This document shows positions 1 through 7,713 of a DNA stretch of 18,234 nucleotides, piece after piece. The position numbers were made by a program, and so were the translations under genes. Position 1 is the first letter of the stretch. The number at the start of each line of letters is the position of its first letter. The notes under the pieces were generated by a model. The model was not told where the DNA came from, made no database searches, and worked only from the letters and a program-made list of their open reading frames with translations. Origin of the DNA: DATDAW01 sp036524675 (lineage in GTDB: Bacteria > Verrucomicrobiota > Verrucomicrobiia > Chthoniobacterales > DASVRZ01); assembly GCA_036524675.1 (NCBI GenBank), contig DATDBU010000190.1, forward strand, positions 1 to 18,234. The letters are read 5' to 3'.

Positions 1-95
1 TTCTCCCCAAATATCGCCTCCTTCCCAAATCCATTTTCCCGGATCCACTCATCAATCATCTCTTCGCTCTTGGTCAGTTTCTTTCTCCTGGTCAT
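1..95 (-). CDS. 5' end of an unidentified gene, running off the left edge
   Basis: On the minus strand an ATG at 95-93 opens a frame that stays open to the window edge (31 codons). It begins MTRRKKLTKSEEMIDEW and continues with a charged, helix-like composition (RENGFGKEAIFGE). A purine-rich stretch (AAAAGAGAA) lies just upstream and could serve as a weak ribosome binding site. I do not recognise the family. The start lies only about 17 bp from the transposase relic, so the promoter region of this gene may have been changed by that insertion. The call rests on a short open frame with protein-like composition and could be chance. Confidence 0.4.
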   Translation of the reverse strand, partial: MTRRKKLTKSEEMIDEWIRENGFGKEAIFGE

Positions 96-111
96 TTCTC
101 TTTTCAGTTAT

Positions 112-450
112 GACCCAAACACAAAATTTCGGACAGGCTCCCGCGCCAACGCGCTCTTTGCCAATCCGCGCGGCGACCCCGCACAGGAACGCTTTCGCAA
201 CCGTATCGCCAAACAGCGCGACCACCTGTTGAGCTTCCTGGATCATCCCCAGGCCGATGCTACCAACAACCTGGCGGAACGTCAGCTGCGCGGCGCAGTC
301 ATCGCGCGAAAGCTTTCCTGCGGCAACAAAACCAACCGGGAAGCCGCCGCCTGGCAAGTCCTCGCCTCTTTGAGCGCCACCTGCTCCCAGCGCGCCCACG
401 ACTTTGTCGCCTTCATCGCCCCACGCCTCGCCCTCCACCAAGGAGGCTAA
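112..450 (+). pseudogene. IS66-family transposase, C-terminal relic
   Basis: The frame encodes roughly the last 110 residues of an IS66-type DDE transposase. The segment RFRNRIAKQRDHLLSFLDHP is followed by DATNNLAERQLRGAVIARK, which carries the last catalytic Glu of the family, then KLSCGNKTNREAAAWQVL and a typical C-terminal helix ending in APRLAL. The N-terminal zinc-finger and helix-turn-helix regions and most of the DDE core are absent, and a full family member is about 450-550 aa. Nothing upstream continues the homology past about position 112, so this is a dead fragment. Its last codons (HQGG and the TAA stop) lie inside repeat copy A, so the native 3' end is also gone. The open frame extends upstream to a TTG at 70, but that part is not transposase-like. 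Confidence 0.8.
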
Positions 451-540
451 ACAGATACCCAACCGCCTGAAAACGGGCGCTTGGAAAGCGCCCCTCCTTG
501 TAAAAAACGCCGCGACGACGATTTACCAAAAGTAAAAGTA
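438..540 (-). repeat. Hairpin-rich intergenic repeat, copy A
   Basis: The reverse complement of this stretch matches 4795-4892 at roughly nine positions in ten over the 80 bp from 461 to 540, with a shorter match at 438-445. It holds a perfect hairpin (GGGCGCTT at 475-482, loop GGA, AAGCGCCC at 486-493). An outer stem can form between AAGGAG at 440-445 and CTCCTT at 494-499. The second hairpin present in copy B is degenerate here (446-459). The strand given is relative to copy B taken as plus. The copy lies between the IS66 relic and cysS. The short mobile or REP/MITE-like nature is inferred from two copies only. Confidence 0.75.
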
Positions 541-637
541 ATCTTTGCGAAGTAAGAACGAGAGTGGAGAGCAAGATTTGAATGCGCGCTTGCCAGCGCA
601 GCGATTTCAAGCAGGATGCCAGTCCATCTTGAACCCG

Positions 638-2032
638 ATGTCCCTGCGTTTCACCAATACGCTCAGCCGAGAAAAGGAACTTTTTACTCCCATCGATCCT
701 GCCGGAAAATGTGTCCGGATGTATACGTGCGGGCCGACCGTTTATTCCTACGCGCACATTGGCAACTTCCGCGCTTACGTTTTCGAGGACTTGCTGCAAC
801 GCCACCTTGAAAATCGCGGGTTCGACGTCCTACGCGTGATGAATCTCACGGATGTGGACGATAAGACCATCCGCAACTCGCGTCAGGCTGGGAGGCCGCT
901 TGCCGATTTCACCGCCATTTATAAAGAGGCGTTTTTCGACGACCTGAAGACGCTCAACATTAAACCGGCTGCCCATTTCCCTGCTGCAACCGATCCGCAA
1001 TACATCGCGCGAATGATCGATATGATCGCGCAGCTCGTTCGGACCGGCATCGCATATCAAGCCGATGACAAATCGATTTATTTTCGCCTGAGCCGTTTCC
1101 CTGATTACGGAAAACTGGCTCACCTCAACCTCGACGAGCTTCGCCCGGGAGCCCGGGTAAGCAGCGACGAATACGACAAGGAAAACGTTGGCGATTTCGC
1201 CTTGTGGAAAGCCTGGGATACCGATGACGGCGACGTCCGCTGGCCCAGCCCCTGGGGTGACGGTCGTCCAGGGTGGCACATCGAATGCAGCGCAATGGCC
1301 ACCGCCCTCCTTGGTCCGGAACTGGACATTCATTGCGGCGGTGTGGACAACATTTTTCCCCATCACGAAGCCGAGATCGCCCAGAGCGAAAGCTGCACGG
1401 GGAAAAAGTTCGTGCGTTACTGGCTGCACTGCGCGCATTTGATGGTCGAGGGACAAAAAATGTCCAAGTCGCTGGGGAATTTTTACACTTTGCGCGACAT
1501 TCAGGAAAAAGGCTGGAGCGGACGGGAGATTCGCTACGCGCTAATCAGTGTCAATTACCGGCTGCCGCTCAATTTCACGTTTGACGGTCTATTGGCGGCT
1601 CGCAAGTCACTTGCCCGCATCGACGAATGGGTCGCGCGCCTGGAAAAACTTGCTGCAGGTCCGGCCGAAGAACACGAGCTGGTTGCCCGGACAGGGTTTG
1701 ACGACGCGCTCGACGATGACCTGAACATCTCCGGCGCGCTGGGACATTTGTTCGACATCATCCGCGAATCCAACGCGCTGATGGATGCCGAAAGGCTTTC
1801 GCCCGGCGCCGCTTATGCGCTGCTGCAGCGCTGGCAGCGAATCGAATCCGTCCTCGGCACCGGAAAACCAATGCTCGATGTTCCGGAAGAAATCACGGCG
1901 ATTCTTGCCGATCGAAACGCTGCGCGGGCCTCTAAAAATTGGACCGAGAGTGATCGGCTCCGCGGTATTCTGACCGCCAAAGGCTGGGCCGTGAAGGACA
2001 CCAAAGACGGCTCGACACTTACCAAAATATGA
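638..2032 (+). CDS. cysS: Cysteinyl-tRNA synthetase
   Basis: Class I aminoacyl-tRNA synthetase that charges tRNA-Cys with cysteine using ATP, in the cytoplasm. The frame encodes 464 aa, a normal length. Visible signatures are the zinc ligand and HIGH region CGPTVYSYAHIGN (C31, HIGN at 40-43), WHIECSAMA and HCGGVDNIFPHHEAEIAQSE in the catalytic core, and KMSKS at 274-278. The C-terminal helical domain ends with SDRLRGILTAKGW. The frame is open upstream to a TTG at 545, but the family starts close to MSLRFTNTLSREKELF, so ATG 638 is chosen. No strong Shine-Dalgarno is seen. It is the first gene of an operon: its TGA overlaps the ATG of the next gene (ATGA, 2029-2032). Copy A of the repeat lies about 100 bp upstream. 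Confidence 0.97.
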   Translation: MSLRFTNTLSREKELFTPIDPAGKCVRMYTCGPTVYSYAHIGNFRAYVFEDLLQRHLENRGFDVLRVMNLTDVDDKTIRNSRQAGRPLADFTAIYKEAFFDDLKTLNIKPAAHFPAATDPQYIARMIDMIAQLVRTGIAYQADDKSIYFRLSRFPDYGKLAHLNLDELRPGARVSSDEYDKENVGDFALWKAWDTDDGDVRWPSPWGDGRPGWHIECSAMATALLGPELDIHCGGVDNIFPHHEAEIAQSESCTGKKFVRYWLHCAHLMVEGQKMSKSLGNFYTLRDIQEKGWSGREIRYALISVNYRLPLNFTFDGLLAARKSLARIDEWVARLEKLAAGPAEEHELVARTGFDDALDDDLNISGALGHLFDIIRESNALMDAERLSPGAAYALLQRWQRIESVLGTGKPMLDVPEEITAILADRNAARASKNWTESDRLRGILTAKGWAVKDTKDGSTLTKI

Positions 2033-2727
2033 GCTCTGCCCCATCGCTCATGACCTTTCCGCCAACCGACTTCCTTGACCTCACGCAAACCGCTCACTCT
2101 GAGCTGTTTGTGGACATCGCAAATGTTTGGGAAGCGCTCTCGAAAATCGCGCTTTACCTGGCCAAAAACCTGCGACCCGCGAACCATGGCACGCTCATCG
2201 GCACTCCTTATGTAGGTGACAACGTTTTCATCGGACGCGGCACGAAAATCGAGCACGGCGCCACCATCAAAGGCCCGGCGTGGATCGGTGAAAACTGCGA
2301 AATCCGCAGCGGCGCTTACATCCGTGAAAACGTGATTGCCGGCGACAACTGTGTCCTGGGCAATTCCTGCGAATTCAAGAACAGCATTCTTTTCAATGGC
2401 GTGCAGGTCCCACACTTTAACTACGTAGGCGACTCCATTCTCGGCTACAAAACGCATCTGGGCGCCGGCGTCATCCTGTCCAATGTCCGTCTCGACCAGA
2501 AAAACATCTCCATTTCGACCGAAAATGGCCGCATCGATACCGCTCTGCGCAAGTTCGGCGCCATTCTCGGCGACCATGCGGAAGCGGGTTGCAATGCCGT
2601 CCTCAACCCCGGTTCGATCCTCGGCCGAAACAGTCTCGTTTATCCCGGCGCTCAGTGGCGCGGATTTTTGCCCGCGAACAGCATCGCGAAAATTAAAGAA
2701 GTGGTCGAGGTCGTGGAAAGACGATGA
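2029..2727 (+). CDS. Left-handed beta-helix acyltransferase-like protein (GlmU C-terminal-like)
   Basis: 232 aa dominated by hexapeptide repeats (for example IGTPYVGDNVFIGRGTKIEH and IGENCEIRSGAYI), which fold as a left-handed parallel beta-helix. The segment VPHFNYVGDSILG with H129 and Y132 resembles the acetyl-transfer region of GlmU (H..YxGD). The N-terminal uridylyltransferase domain of bifunctional GlmU is absent: only about 50 non-repeat residues precede the helix. Such proteins are often annotated as UDP-N-acetylglucosamine diphosphorylase, but nucleotidyl transfer is not supported here. A sugar-nucleotide or amino-sugar acyltransferase role is plausible, and the neighbouring lpxK would fit an envelope role. 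Start and stop overlap the neighbours by ATGA on both sides, so translation is probably coupled. The exact substrate cannot be read from the sequence. Confidence 0.8.
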   Translation: MSSAPSLMTFPPTDFLDLTQTAHSELFVDIANVWEALSKIALYLAKNLRPANHGTLIGTPYVGDNVFIGRGTKIEHGATIKGPAWIGENCEIRSGAYIRENVIAGDNCVLGNSCEFKNSILFNGVQVPHFNYVGDSILGYKTHLGAGVILSNVRLDQKNISISTENGRIDTALRKFGAILGDHAEAGCNAVLNPGSILGRNSLVYPGAQWRGFLPANSIAKIKEVVEVVERR

Positions 2728-3578
2728 AAGCCTCCATCCGCGTCCCTGGTACGTCGGCAAATCTCGGGCCCGGCTTCGATTGCCTCGGGGTTGCGCTGTC
2801 GATTTACAACGTGGTCTCCGTCGAAAAAACCGAATCGCCCGTTGAATTGGATTCCATGCCAACAGAGGTCGGTATCGCCTTTTTCGCGAAATCGAAGATC
2901 AGGCCGTTCCCGTTTACCTGGAAAATCGCGGGCGACGTTCCACGTTCGCGCGGGCTGGGTAGTAGCGTCACGGTGCGTCTGGGACTTCTGCACGGGCTCA
3001 ACGAAATCTCCGGCAAACCGCTGTCGGAAAATGATTTGTTCCTCCTCTGCGCCGCCTTGGAGGGTCATCCTGACAACGCCGCTCCCGCTGCATTTGGCGG
3101 ATTCACCGTCGCGCGACCAAATGGCGCTGTGAATCGTTTCGAAATCGACGACACGCTCCAATTCGTTCTCCTTATCCCCGATTTTGAAGTTCGCACAGCC
3201 GACGCCCGAAAGGTGATGCCTGCTCAATTGACGCTGGCCGATGCAGTAACAGCTATCGGCAACGCAGCGGCGATTACAGCGGCGTTTGCGGCGAAAGATT
3301 ACACGGCGCTCCAAGGTACTTTCCACGACACAACGCATCAGCCGTATCGAGAGCCGCTCATTCCATTTCTTTCACAAGTCATTTCCGCAGCAGAAGATGC
3401 GGGTGCGCTGGGCGGTTTTTTAAGCGGCTCAGGGTCAACGATCGCGGCGGTCACATTGCACAACGCTCAGGCGATTGCTGCCGCGATGGCAAACGCCGCC
3501 GGGTTGGACATTTCCTGCACCCGCCTCCTCACCGCGGATAATCGGGGCGTGCAAAACGTCGAAAACGCGCCAACTTGA
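2724..3578 (+). CDS. thrB: Homoserine kinase (GHMP kinase family)
   Basis: ATP-dependent phosphorylation of L-homoserine to O-phosphohomoserine, the step before threonine synthase. At 284 aa it is slightly short for the family (about 300). All three GHMP motifs are visible: motif 1 near the N-terminus (VPGTSANLGPGFDCLGVAL), the glycine-rich phosphate-binding motif 2 (PRSRGLGSSVTVRLGLL), and motif 3 near the C-terminus (GGFLSGSGSTIAAV). The segment LEGHPDNAAPAAFGGFTVA is typical of ThrB within the superfamily. Motif 2 reads GLGSSVTV where GLGSSAAA is more usual. The start codon overlaps the previous stop (ATGA), and lpxK begins 7 bp after its stop, so it is an internal operon gene. No other threonine gene is in the window. 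Confidence 0.93.
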   Translation: MKASIRVPGTSANLGPGFDCLGVALSIYNVVSVEKTESPVELDSMPTEVGIAFFAKSKIRPFPFTWKIAGDVPRSRGLGSSVTVRLGLLHGLNEISGKPLSENDLFLLCAALEGHPDNAAPAAFGGFTVARPNGAVNRFEIDDTLQFVLLIPDFEVRTADARKVMPAQLTLADAVTAIGNAAAITAAFAAKDYTALQGTFHDTTHQPYREPLIPFLSQVISAAEDAGALGGFLSGSGSTIAAVTLHNAQAIAAAMANAAGLDISCTRLLTADNRGVQNVENAPT

Positions 3579-3585
3579 TCGCCCT

Positions 3586-4776
3586 ATGCGGCGTTGGTTG
3601 GAAGAACTCGAAGAATTTGCCATCGAGGTCATCATGGGCCGGGCTCGCGGCTTTCGCGCGGCGACGCTCCGATTTGTGCTGCATCAGCTGTCACGCCTGT
3701 ATCGATGGATCGTTCAGGCGCGACTGTATCTCTACGGCAATCGTTACTTGCGGGAGCATCATCTTGGCTGCCTGGTTATCAGCATCGGAAATCTCACGGT
3801 CGGTGGCACGGGCAAAACGCCCGTAGTGGAAAAATTTGCCAGAGCGCTGCAAGCGGGTGGACGCCGCGTCGCCATTCTCAGTCGGGGCTACAAAAGCAAG
3901 CCACCGCCCGACACCCGCACCTGGAAAGACCGGCTACTGTTCAAAAAACTCGACCGCAAACCGCGCGTCGTTTCCGATGGAACCAATGTCCTTATCGATT
4001 CAGAACATGCTGGCGACGAGCCATTTATGCTAGCAAAAAACCTCCGCGACGTGCTTGTCATCGTGGACAAAAACCGGGTCAAAAGCGGGATGTACGCTAT
4101 CGATAATTACGGGGTGGACACCCTCCTTCTCGATGACGGCCTGCAATACGTCCCGTTGAAGCACCGGCTCGACATCGTGCTGGTTGATTGCCAGGCCCCT
4201 TTTGGAAACGAATACCTGCTTCCACGCGGCACTCTCCGCGAACCACCCGAAAATCTGCGGCGTGCGAGTTACATTTTTCTGACGAAAAGCGACGGGACCG
4301 GCAACGAGGCTCTGATCCACCGCATACGCAAATACAATCGCCGGGCCGAAATCATCGAATGCCGGCACCGGGCCCTCCACCTCGAGAACCTACGCACCGG
4401 CGAACACGTTCCCCTCGAATTTCTTCAAGGGAAATATATTGCAGCCATCAGCGCCATCGCCTCGCCGGAGAGCTTTGAAAACGGCCTGCGAAAACTCGGC
4501 GCAACCGTCGAAGTGACGCGACGATTTGCAGACCACCACCGGTTCACAGCCAAAGAGCTGCAAAGCTTCATTGCACGTTGTAAACGTCGCGACGTCCATG
4601 CCATCGTCACGACGGAAAAGGATGCCGTTCGTTTCCCATCCGTGGAGACAGCGGAGATCCCTGTCTTTTTCCTCCGAGTCGAAATCGAAATCCTAAGCGG
4701 TCAGGAAACGTGGGAACATTGCGTCGCCAGAATTTGCGAGCCTGTGTCGATTCGGCCGAGCGAAATGCTGGTATAG
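3586..4776 (+). CDS. lpxK: Tetraacyldisaccharide 4'-kinase
   Basis: Phosphorylates the 4' position of the tetraacyldisaccharide-1-phosphate precursor to give lipid IVA, the sixth step of lipid A synthesis, at the inner face of the inner membrane. 396 aa from ATG 3586. An N-terminal amphipathic/hydrophobic stretch (about 25-60) precedes the P-loop IGNLTVGGTGKTP (GGTGKT at 73-78). Further family signatures are ILSRGYKSK, AGDEPFMLA, LLLDDGLQ (D183, D184) and FADHHRF. The frame is open upstream to 3475 inside thrB, but the family does not need that part, and ATG 3586, 7 bp after the thrB stop, is the natural start. It is the last gene of the cysS operon. Its presence implies a Gram-negative LPS outer membrane. 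Confidence 0.95.
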   Translation: MRRWLEELEEFAIEVIMGRARGFRAATLRFVLHQLSRLYRWIVQARLYLYGNRYLREHHLGCLVISIGNLTVGGTGKTPVVEKFARALQAGGRRVAILSRGYKSKPPPDTRTWKDRLLFKKLDRKPRVVSDGTNVLIDSEHAGDEPFMLAKNLRDVLVIVDKNRVKSGMYAIDNYGVDTLLLDDGLQYVPLKHRLDIVLVDCQAPFGNEYLLPRGTLREPPENLRRASYIFLTKSDGTGNEALIHRIRKYNRRAEIIECRHRALHLENLRTGEHVPLEFLQGKYIAAISAIASPESFENGLRKLGATVEVTRRFADHHRFTAKELQSFIARCKRRDVHAIVTTEKDAVRFPSVETAEIPVFFLRVEIEILSGQETWEHCVARICEPVSIRPSEMLV

Positions 4777-4794
4777 GGAACTATTTCTTACTCT

Positions 4795-4892
4795 TACTTT
4801 TACTTTGGTAAATCGTCGTCCGTGGCGTTTTTACAGGGAGGGGCGCTTTCCAAGCGCCTGTTTTCAGGCGGTTGGAAACCGCCTCTCCTTGG
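4795..4892 (+). repeat. Hairpin-rich intergenic repeat, copy B
   Basis: Two near-adjacent perfect hairpins are seen. Arm 1 is GGCGCTT (4842-4848), loop TCC, AAGCGCC (4852-4858). Arm 2 is AGGCGGTT (4866-4873), loop GGA, AACCGCCT (4877-4884). An outer stem pairs AGGGAG (4835-4840) with CTCCTT (4885-4890) with one G-T wobble, giving a cloverleaf-like fold. A T/A-rich tail (TACTTTTACTTTGGTAAAT, from 4795) precedes it. It is the inverted counterpart of 438-540. It begins 19 bp after the lpxK stop and may act as a terminator or mRNA-stabilising structure, but no T-run follows it. Confidence 0.8.
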
Positions 4893-5066
4893 TTCTCCGC
4901 CCGAAACCGTCGTGTTCAGTGCTGTTACCAACAGTAAACTTCCTCACGCGTAATCTCGCTAATTCCTCCTCGATACTCTTTCATCTTCCTCATTCTTTGA
5001 GCCGGAGGATTGAGAAAGGCGCTGAAGATTACGAGTACGAGTAAGATTAAGAGATCGCATACCGAC

Positions 5067-7196
5067 ATGGCAGATGAACCTTCGCTCCGAAACAGACTGT
5101 TGAAGCTCCTTGCTTCGCCCAAGTACCAGGCTCTCGACAAGACCGATCTCGCTCATGCGTTGGACCTCCCCCACGATCAACGGTCCGCGCTCCGGAATTT
5201 GCTCCGCGACCTCGAAGCCGAAGGAACCATCACTCGACTCCGGAAAAACCGGTTTGTCCTGCCGAAGCAGGCGGACTTGGTTACGGGAACGATCCAAATC
5301 AATCCACGAGGATTTGGCTTCATCGTTGACGCTGAAAATCCGAGCGGACCATCGCTCTTCGTTGCGGCTGACAACACGAGCACTGCCATGCATGGCGACA
5401 CCGTCGTCGCGCGATTGGAACGGGACTTCCGCGGGAACAAGGCAGAGGCAACCGTCGAAGGACACGTCATTCGCATTCTGAAACGCGCAAACGACACGAT
5501 CGTTGGAACGCTGCAGCGCACAAAAAATTTCCTTCATGTCGTGCCGGACGACCCTCGACTGGTTCATGATATTTACGTTCCGCGACCGCACAAAGGCGCG
5601 CCATTGAAGGCAGAGATCGGCTATAAGGTGGTCGTTGCGTTGGAGGAATGGACTTCTCGCCACGTCAATCCCGAAGGAAAAATTATCGAGGTTTTGGGAC
5701 CCGCTACGGCTCCAGGAGTGGACATGTTATCGGTGATCCGTAAATACCACCTCGCAACGGAATTTCCGGCTAACGTACTCGACGAAGCCGCCAGTTTTCA
5801 GGAGGAAGTCCTGCCCCGAGACGTCGCTGGCCGCGAAGATCTCCGCGAAGCCCGCATTTTTACCATCGATCCGGACGACGCTCGCGATTTTGACGACGCC
5901 ATCCACGTCATCCGCCACGGCACAGGCTGGCGGCTCGCTGTGCATATCGCGGATGTTTCACATTATGTGCGCCCTGGTAGTGCTCTCGATCGCGAGGCAC
6001 GAGAGCGCGGTAACAGCGTTTATCTGCCAGATCGCGTCCTGCCAATGCTGCCCGAGCGCTTGAGCAATGGTTTGTGCAGTCTGCGCCCGGATGAAGACCG
6101 GCTTACGTTCACCGTCTGGATGACCTTCGACGCGAAAGGAAAAATGAAACGCGCCACGTTCAGCCGGAGCGTCATCCGGAGCATGAAACGACTTACGTAC
6201 CAGGAAGCGTTCGCCGTGCTCAATCGCCGCGCCCGTTCTCCAGTCGCAGACGATCTTCATACCGCCTGGGAGCTTGCGTCACTATTGCGTAAAAACCGCT
6301 TTCGTCAGGGCTCGCTCGATCTCGATTTTCCGGAAATCAAAGTCCGCGTAGACCAGCACGGCCGTGCGATCGCGCTTGAAAAAGTCGAGCACGATATCTC
6401 GCATCAATTGATCGAAGAATTCATGCTAGCTGCGAACGAGGCCGTCGCAGCCGAAGTCAAAAAACGTTCCGCTCCTGCCGTTTACCGGATTCACGAGAAA
6501 CCCGACCCGGAAAAACTGGCTGAGTTTCGCGAAACCCTAACCCTGGCCGGATACCGCGCAGGAGATCTCACGCAGCGCGCCGAAGTGCAGAAGTTCCTCA
6601 ATCATATTCGCGGAAAGCCCGACGAACCGGCGATGAAAATTGCCTTCCTGCGCAGCCTCAAACGCGCCACATACGACACTCGCGCGCTAGGTCACTACGG
6701 ATTGGCAAAGGTGAACTACACCCATTTTACGAGTCCCATTCGCCGCTATGCCGACCTGGTCGTCCACCGAGTCCTTGCGGCAATGATCGAATCGTCTACT
6801 TCAAAGGCAAGAACGCCTCAAATCCGTGACCTTGCAGAGACTGCCAGCCATATTTCCACCGCCGAACGCAACGCCGCTGACGCCGAGCGCGAAGCCGTAA
6901 AACTAAAAAAACTCGAGTATTTTTCCCGGCAGCTGGAAATGAAGCGACCCGCTGCTTTTGAGGGGTTCATTTCCGATATAAAGAACTTCGGACTCGTCGT
7001 TGAATTGCCCTCGTTCGCTCTCACCGGAATGGTTCACATATCGGACCTGGACGACGATTTCTATCTTTTCGATCCGGTCCGCCGCCGGTTTACTGGACGC
7101 CGGACAAAACGCGTTTTCGAGATCGGCATGAATGTGAAACTTCGCGTTAGCCGCGTGGACAGTTTCAAACAACAAATCGACTTTCGAATCGCGTGA
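5067..7196 (+). CDS. rnr: Ribonuclease R (RNB-family 3'-5' exoribonuclease)
   Basis: Processive hydrolytic 3'-5' exoribonuclease that degrades structured RNA. 709 aa from ATG 5067. Order of domains: a winged-helix-like N-terminus (LRNRLLKLLASPKYQALDKT), cold-shock domains (GFGFIVDAENPSGPSLFV, then HGDTVVARLERD), and the RNB catalytic domain starting near residue 250. The metal-binding acidic cluster IDPDDARDFDDA gives D268, D274, D276 and D277. HYGLAKVNYTHFTSPIRRYA ends the RNB core, and a C-terminal S1 domain follows (FEGFISDIKNFGLVVELP). The frame extends upstream to 5010, but the added residues are unlike the family and MADEPSLRNRLL is a good start. No C-terminal Lys-rich tail is present. 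It appears to stand alone, with 125 bp to the next gene. Confidence 0.95.
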   Translation: MADEPSLRNRLLKLLASPKYQALDKTDLAHALDLPHDQRSALRNLLRDLEAEGTITRLRKNRFVLPKQADLVTGTIQINPRGFGFIVDAENPSGPSLFVAADNTSTAMHGDTVVARLERDFRGNKAEATVEGHVIRILKRANDTIVGTLQRTKNFLHVVPDDPRLVHDIYVPRPHKGAPLKAEIGYKVVVALEEWTSRHVNPEGKIIEVLGPATAPGVDMLSVIRKYHLATEFPANVLDEAASFQEEVLPRDVAGREDLREARIFTIDPDDARDFDDAIHVIRHGTGWRLAVHIADVSHYVRPGSALDREARERGNSVYLPDRVLPMLPERLSNGLCSLRPDEDRLTFTVWMTFDAKGKMKRATFSRSVIRSMKRLTYQEAFAVLNRRARSPVADDLHTAWELASLLRKNRFRQGSLDLDFPEIKVRVDQHGRAIALEKVEHDISHQLIEEFMLAANEAVAAEVKKRSAPAVYRIHEKPDPEKLAEFRETLTLAGYRAGDLTQRAEVQKFLNHIRGKPDEPAMKIAFLRSLKRATYDTRALGHYGLAKVNYTHFTSPIRRYADLVVHRVLAAMIESSTSKARTPQIRDLAETASHISTAERNAADAEREAVKLKKLEYFSRQLEMKRPAAFEGFISDIKNFGLVVELPSFALTGMVHISDLDDDFYLFDPVRRRFTGRRTKRVFEIGMNVKLRVSRVDSFKQQIDFRIA

Positions 7197-7321
7197 TTTT
7201 TTGCCTGATTTTGCAATAGGCGGCGTTTAAAAAACTGTTTTACGACCAAACGAACCTGTGCAACCAGTTTCATCCCCCAGAAACTATACGGGAGAGGAAC
7301 CACCAGATAGGGCCCCCAAAA

Positions 7322-7534
7322 ATGGATAACGTCATTGCCTCACGCGAACTGCAAGTCGAGCGAAAGCATTTCTTCGTCGAATTTCGAGAGAACGAGCGCG
7401 GAAAATTTCTACGCATTACTGAAGAGGCCCACGGGCGGCGCAATACAATCATTGTCCCCAGCACGGGCCTGAGCGAATTTACCGCTACTATTAGAGACGT
7501 CCTCTCTTCTGCATCACCGGCAAAAGCGGCCTAG
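7322..7534 (+). CDS. Small PUR-domain (PurA-like) nucleic-acid-binding protein
   Basis: 70 aa, essentially one PUR repeat. ERKHFFVEFRENERGKFLRI is followed by TEEAHGRRNTIIVPSTGLSE and a helical end, matching the beta-beta-beta-beta-alpha layout of the PUR-alpha family, also found as single-repeat proteins in some bacteria. Known PUR proteins bind single-stranded purine-rich DNA or RNA, and single-repeat bacterial forms dimerise. The C-terminus (SSASPAKAA) looks like a short flexible tail. The start is the ATG immediately after an A-run (AAAA). The purine-rich GGGAGAGGAA at about 7290 is too far for a usual Shine-Dalgarno. It sits between rnr and ppdK, and the RNA-related neighbour may be coincidental. 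The cellular role is not established by the sequence. Confidence 0.8.
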   Translation: MDNVIASRELQVERKHFFVEFRENERGKFLRITEEAHGRRNTIIVPSTGLSEFTATIRDVLSSASPAKAA

Positions 7535-7713
7535 CGAATACGTCGCAACAGAAGCGAACGGCTGCTCAGCTAGTTTCGCGCCTGCGCAACCGAACGCACG
7601 GTGTCCAGCGACTCCGTTGACACCCCTGCCTGTTCGGCTAGTTTGGTTTTCCGTTGCGCTTCCCCTTTACCCTCTTGCCAGTTTGTTTCCAGTCGCAGAA
7701 CCAACTCATAACA

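Noticed and set aside
1813..2862. Long minus-strand open frame over cysS, the beta-helix gene and thrB
   Set aside because: It crosses three well-supported genes, shows no recognisable motif and has the composition expected of an antisense shadow in GC-rich DNA.
4805..5044. 79-codon plus-strand open frame downstream of lpxK
   Set aside because: It runs through repeat copy B, and the same peptide-like string appears from copy A only because the DNA repeat is shared. No gene evidence.
7266..7285. AGTTTC / GAAACT hairpin upstream of the PUR gene
   Set aside because: A 6-bp AT-rich stem with an 8-nt loop is expected by chance and has no supporting context.
7617..7644. TTGACA followed at 16 bp by TAGTTT upstream of ppdK, as a sigma-70-type promoter
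   Set aside because: The -35 box is perfect but the -10 is poor, and promoter consensus in this phylum is uncertain. It is too weak to list as a feature.
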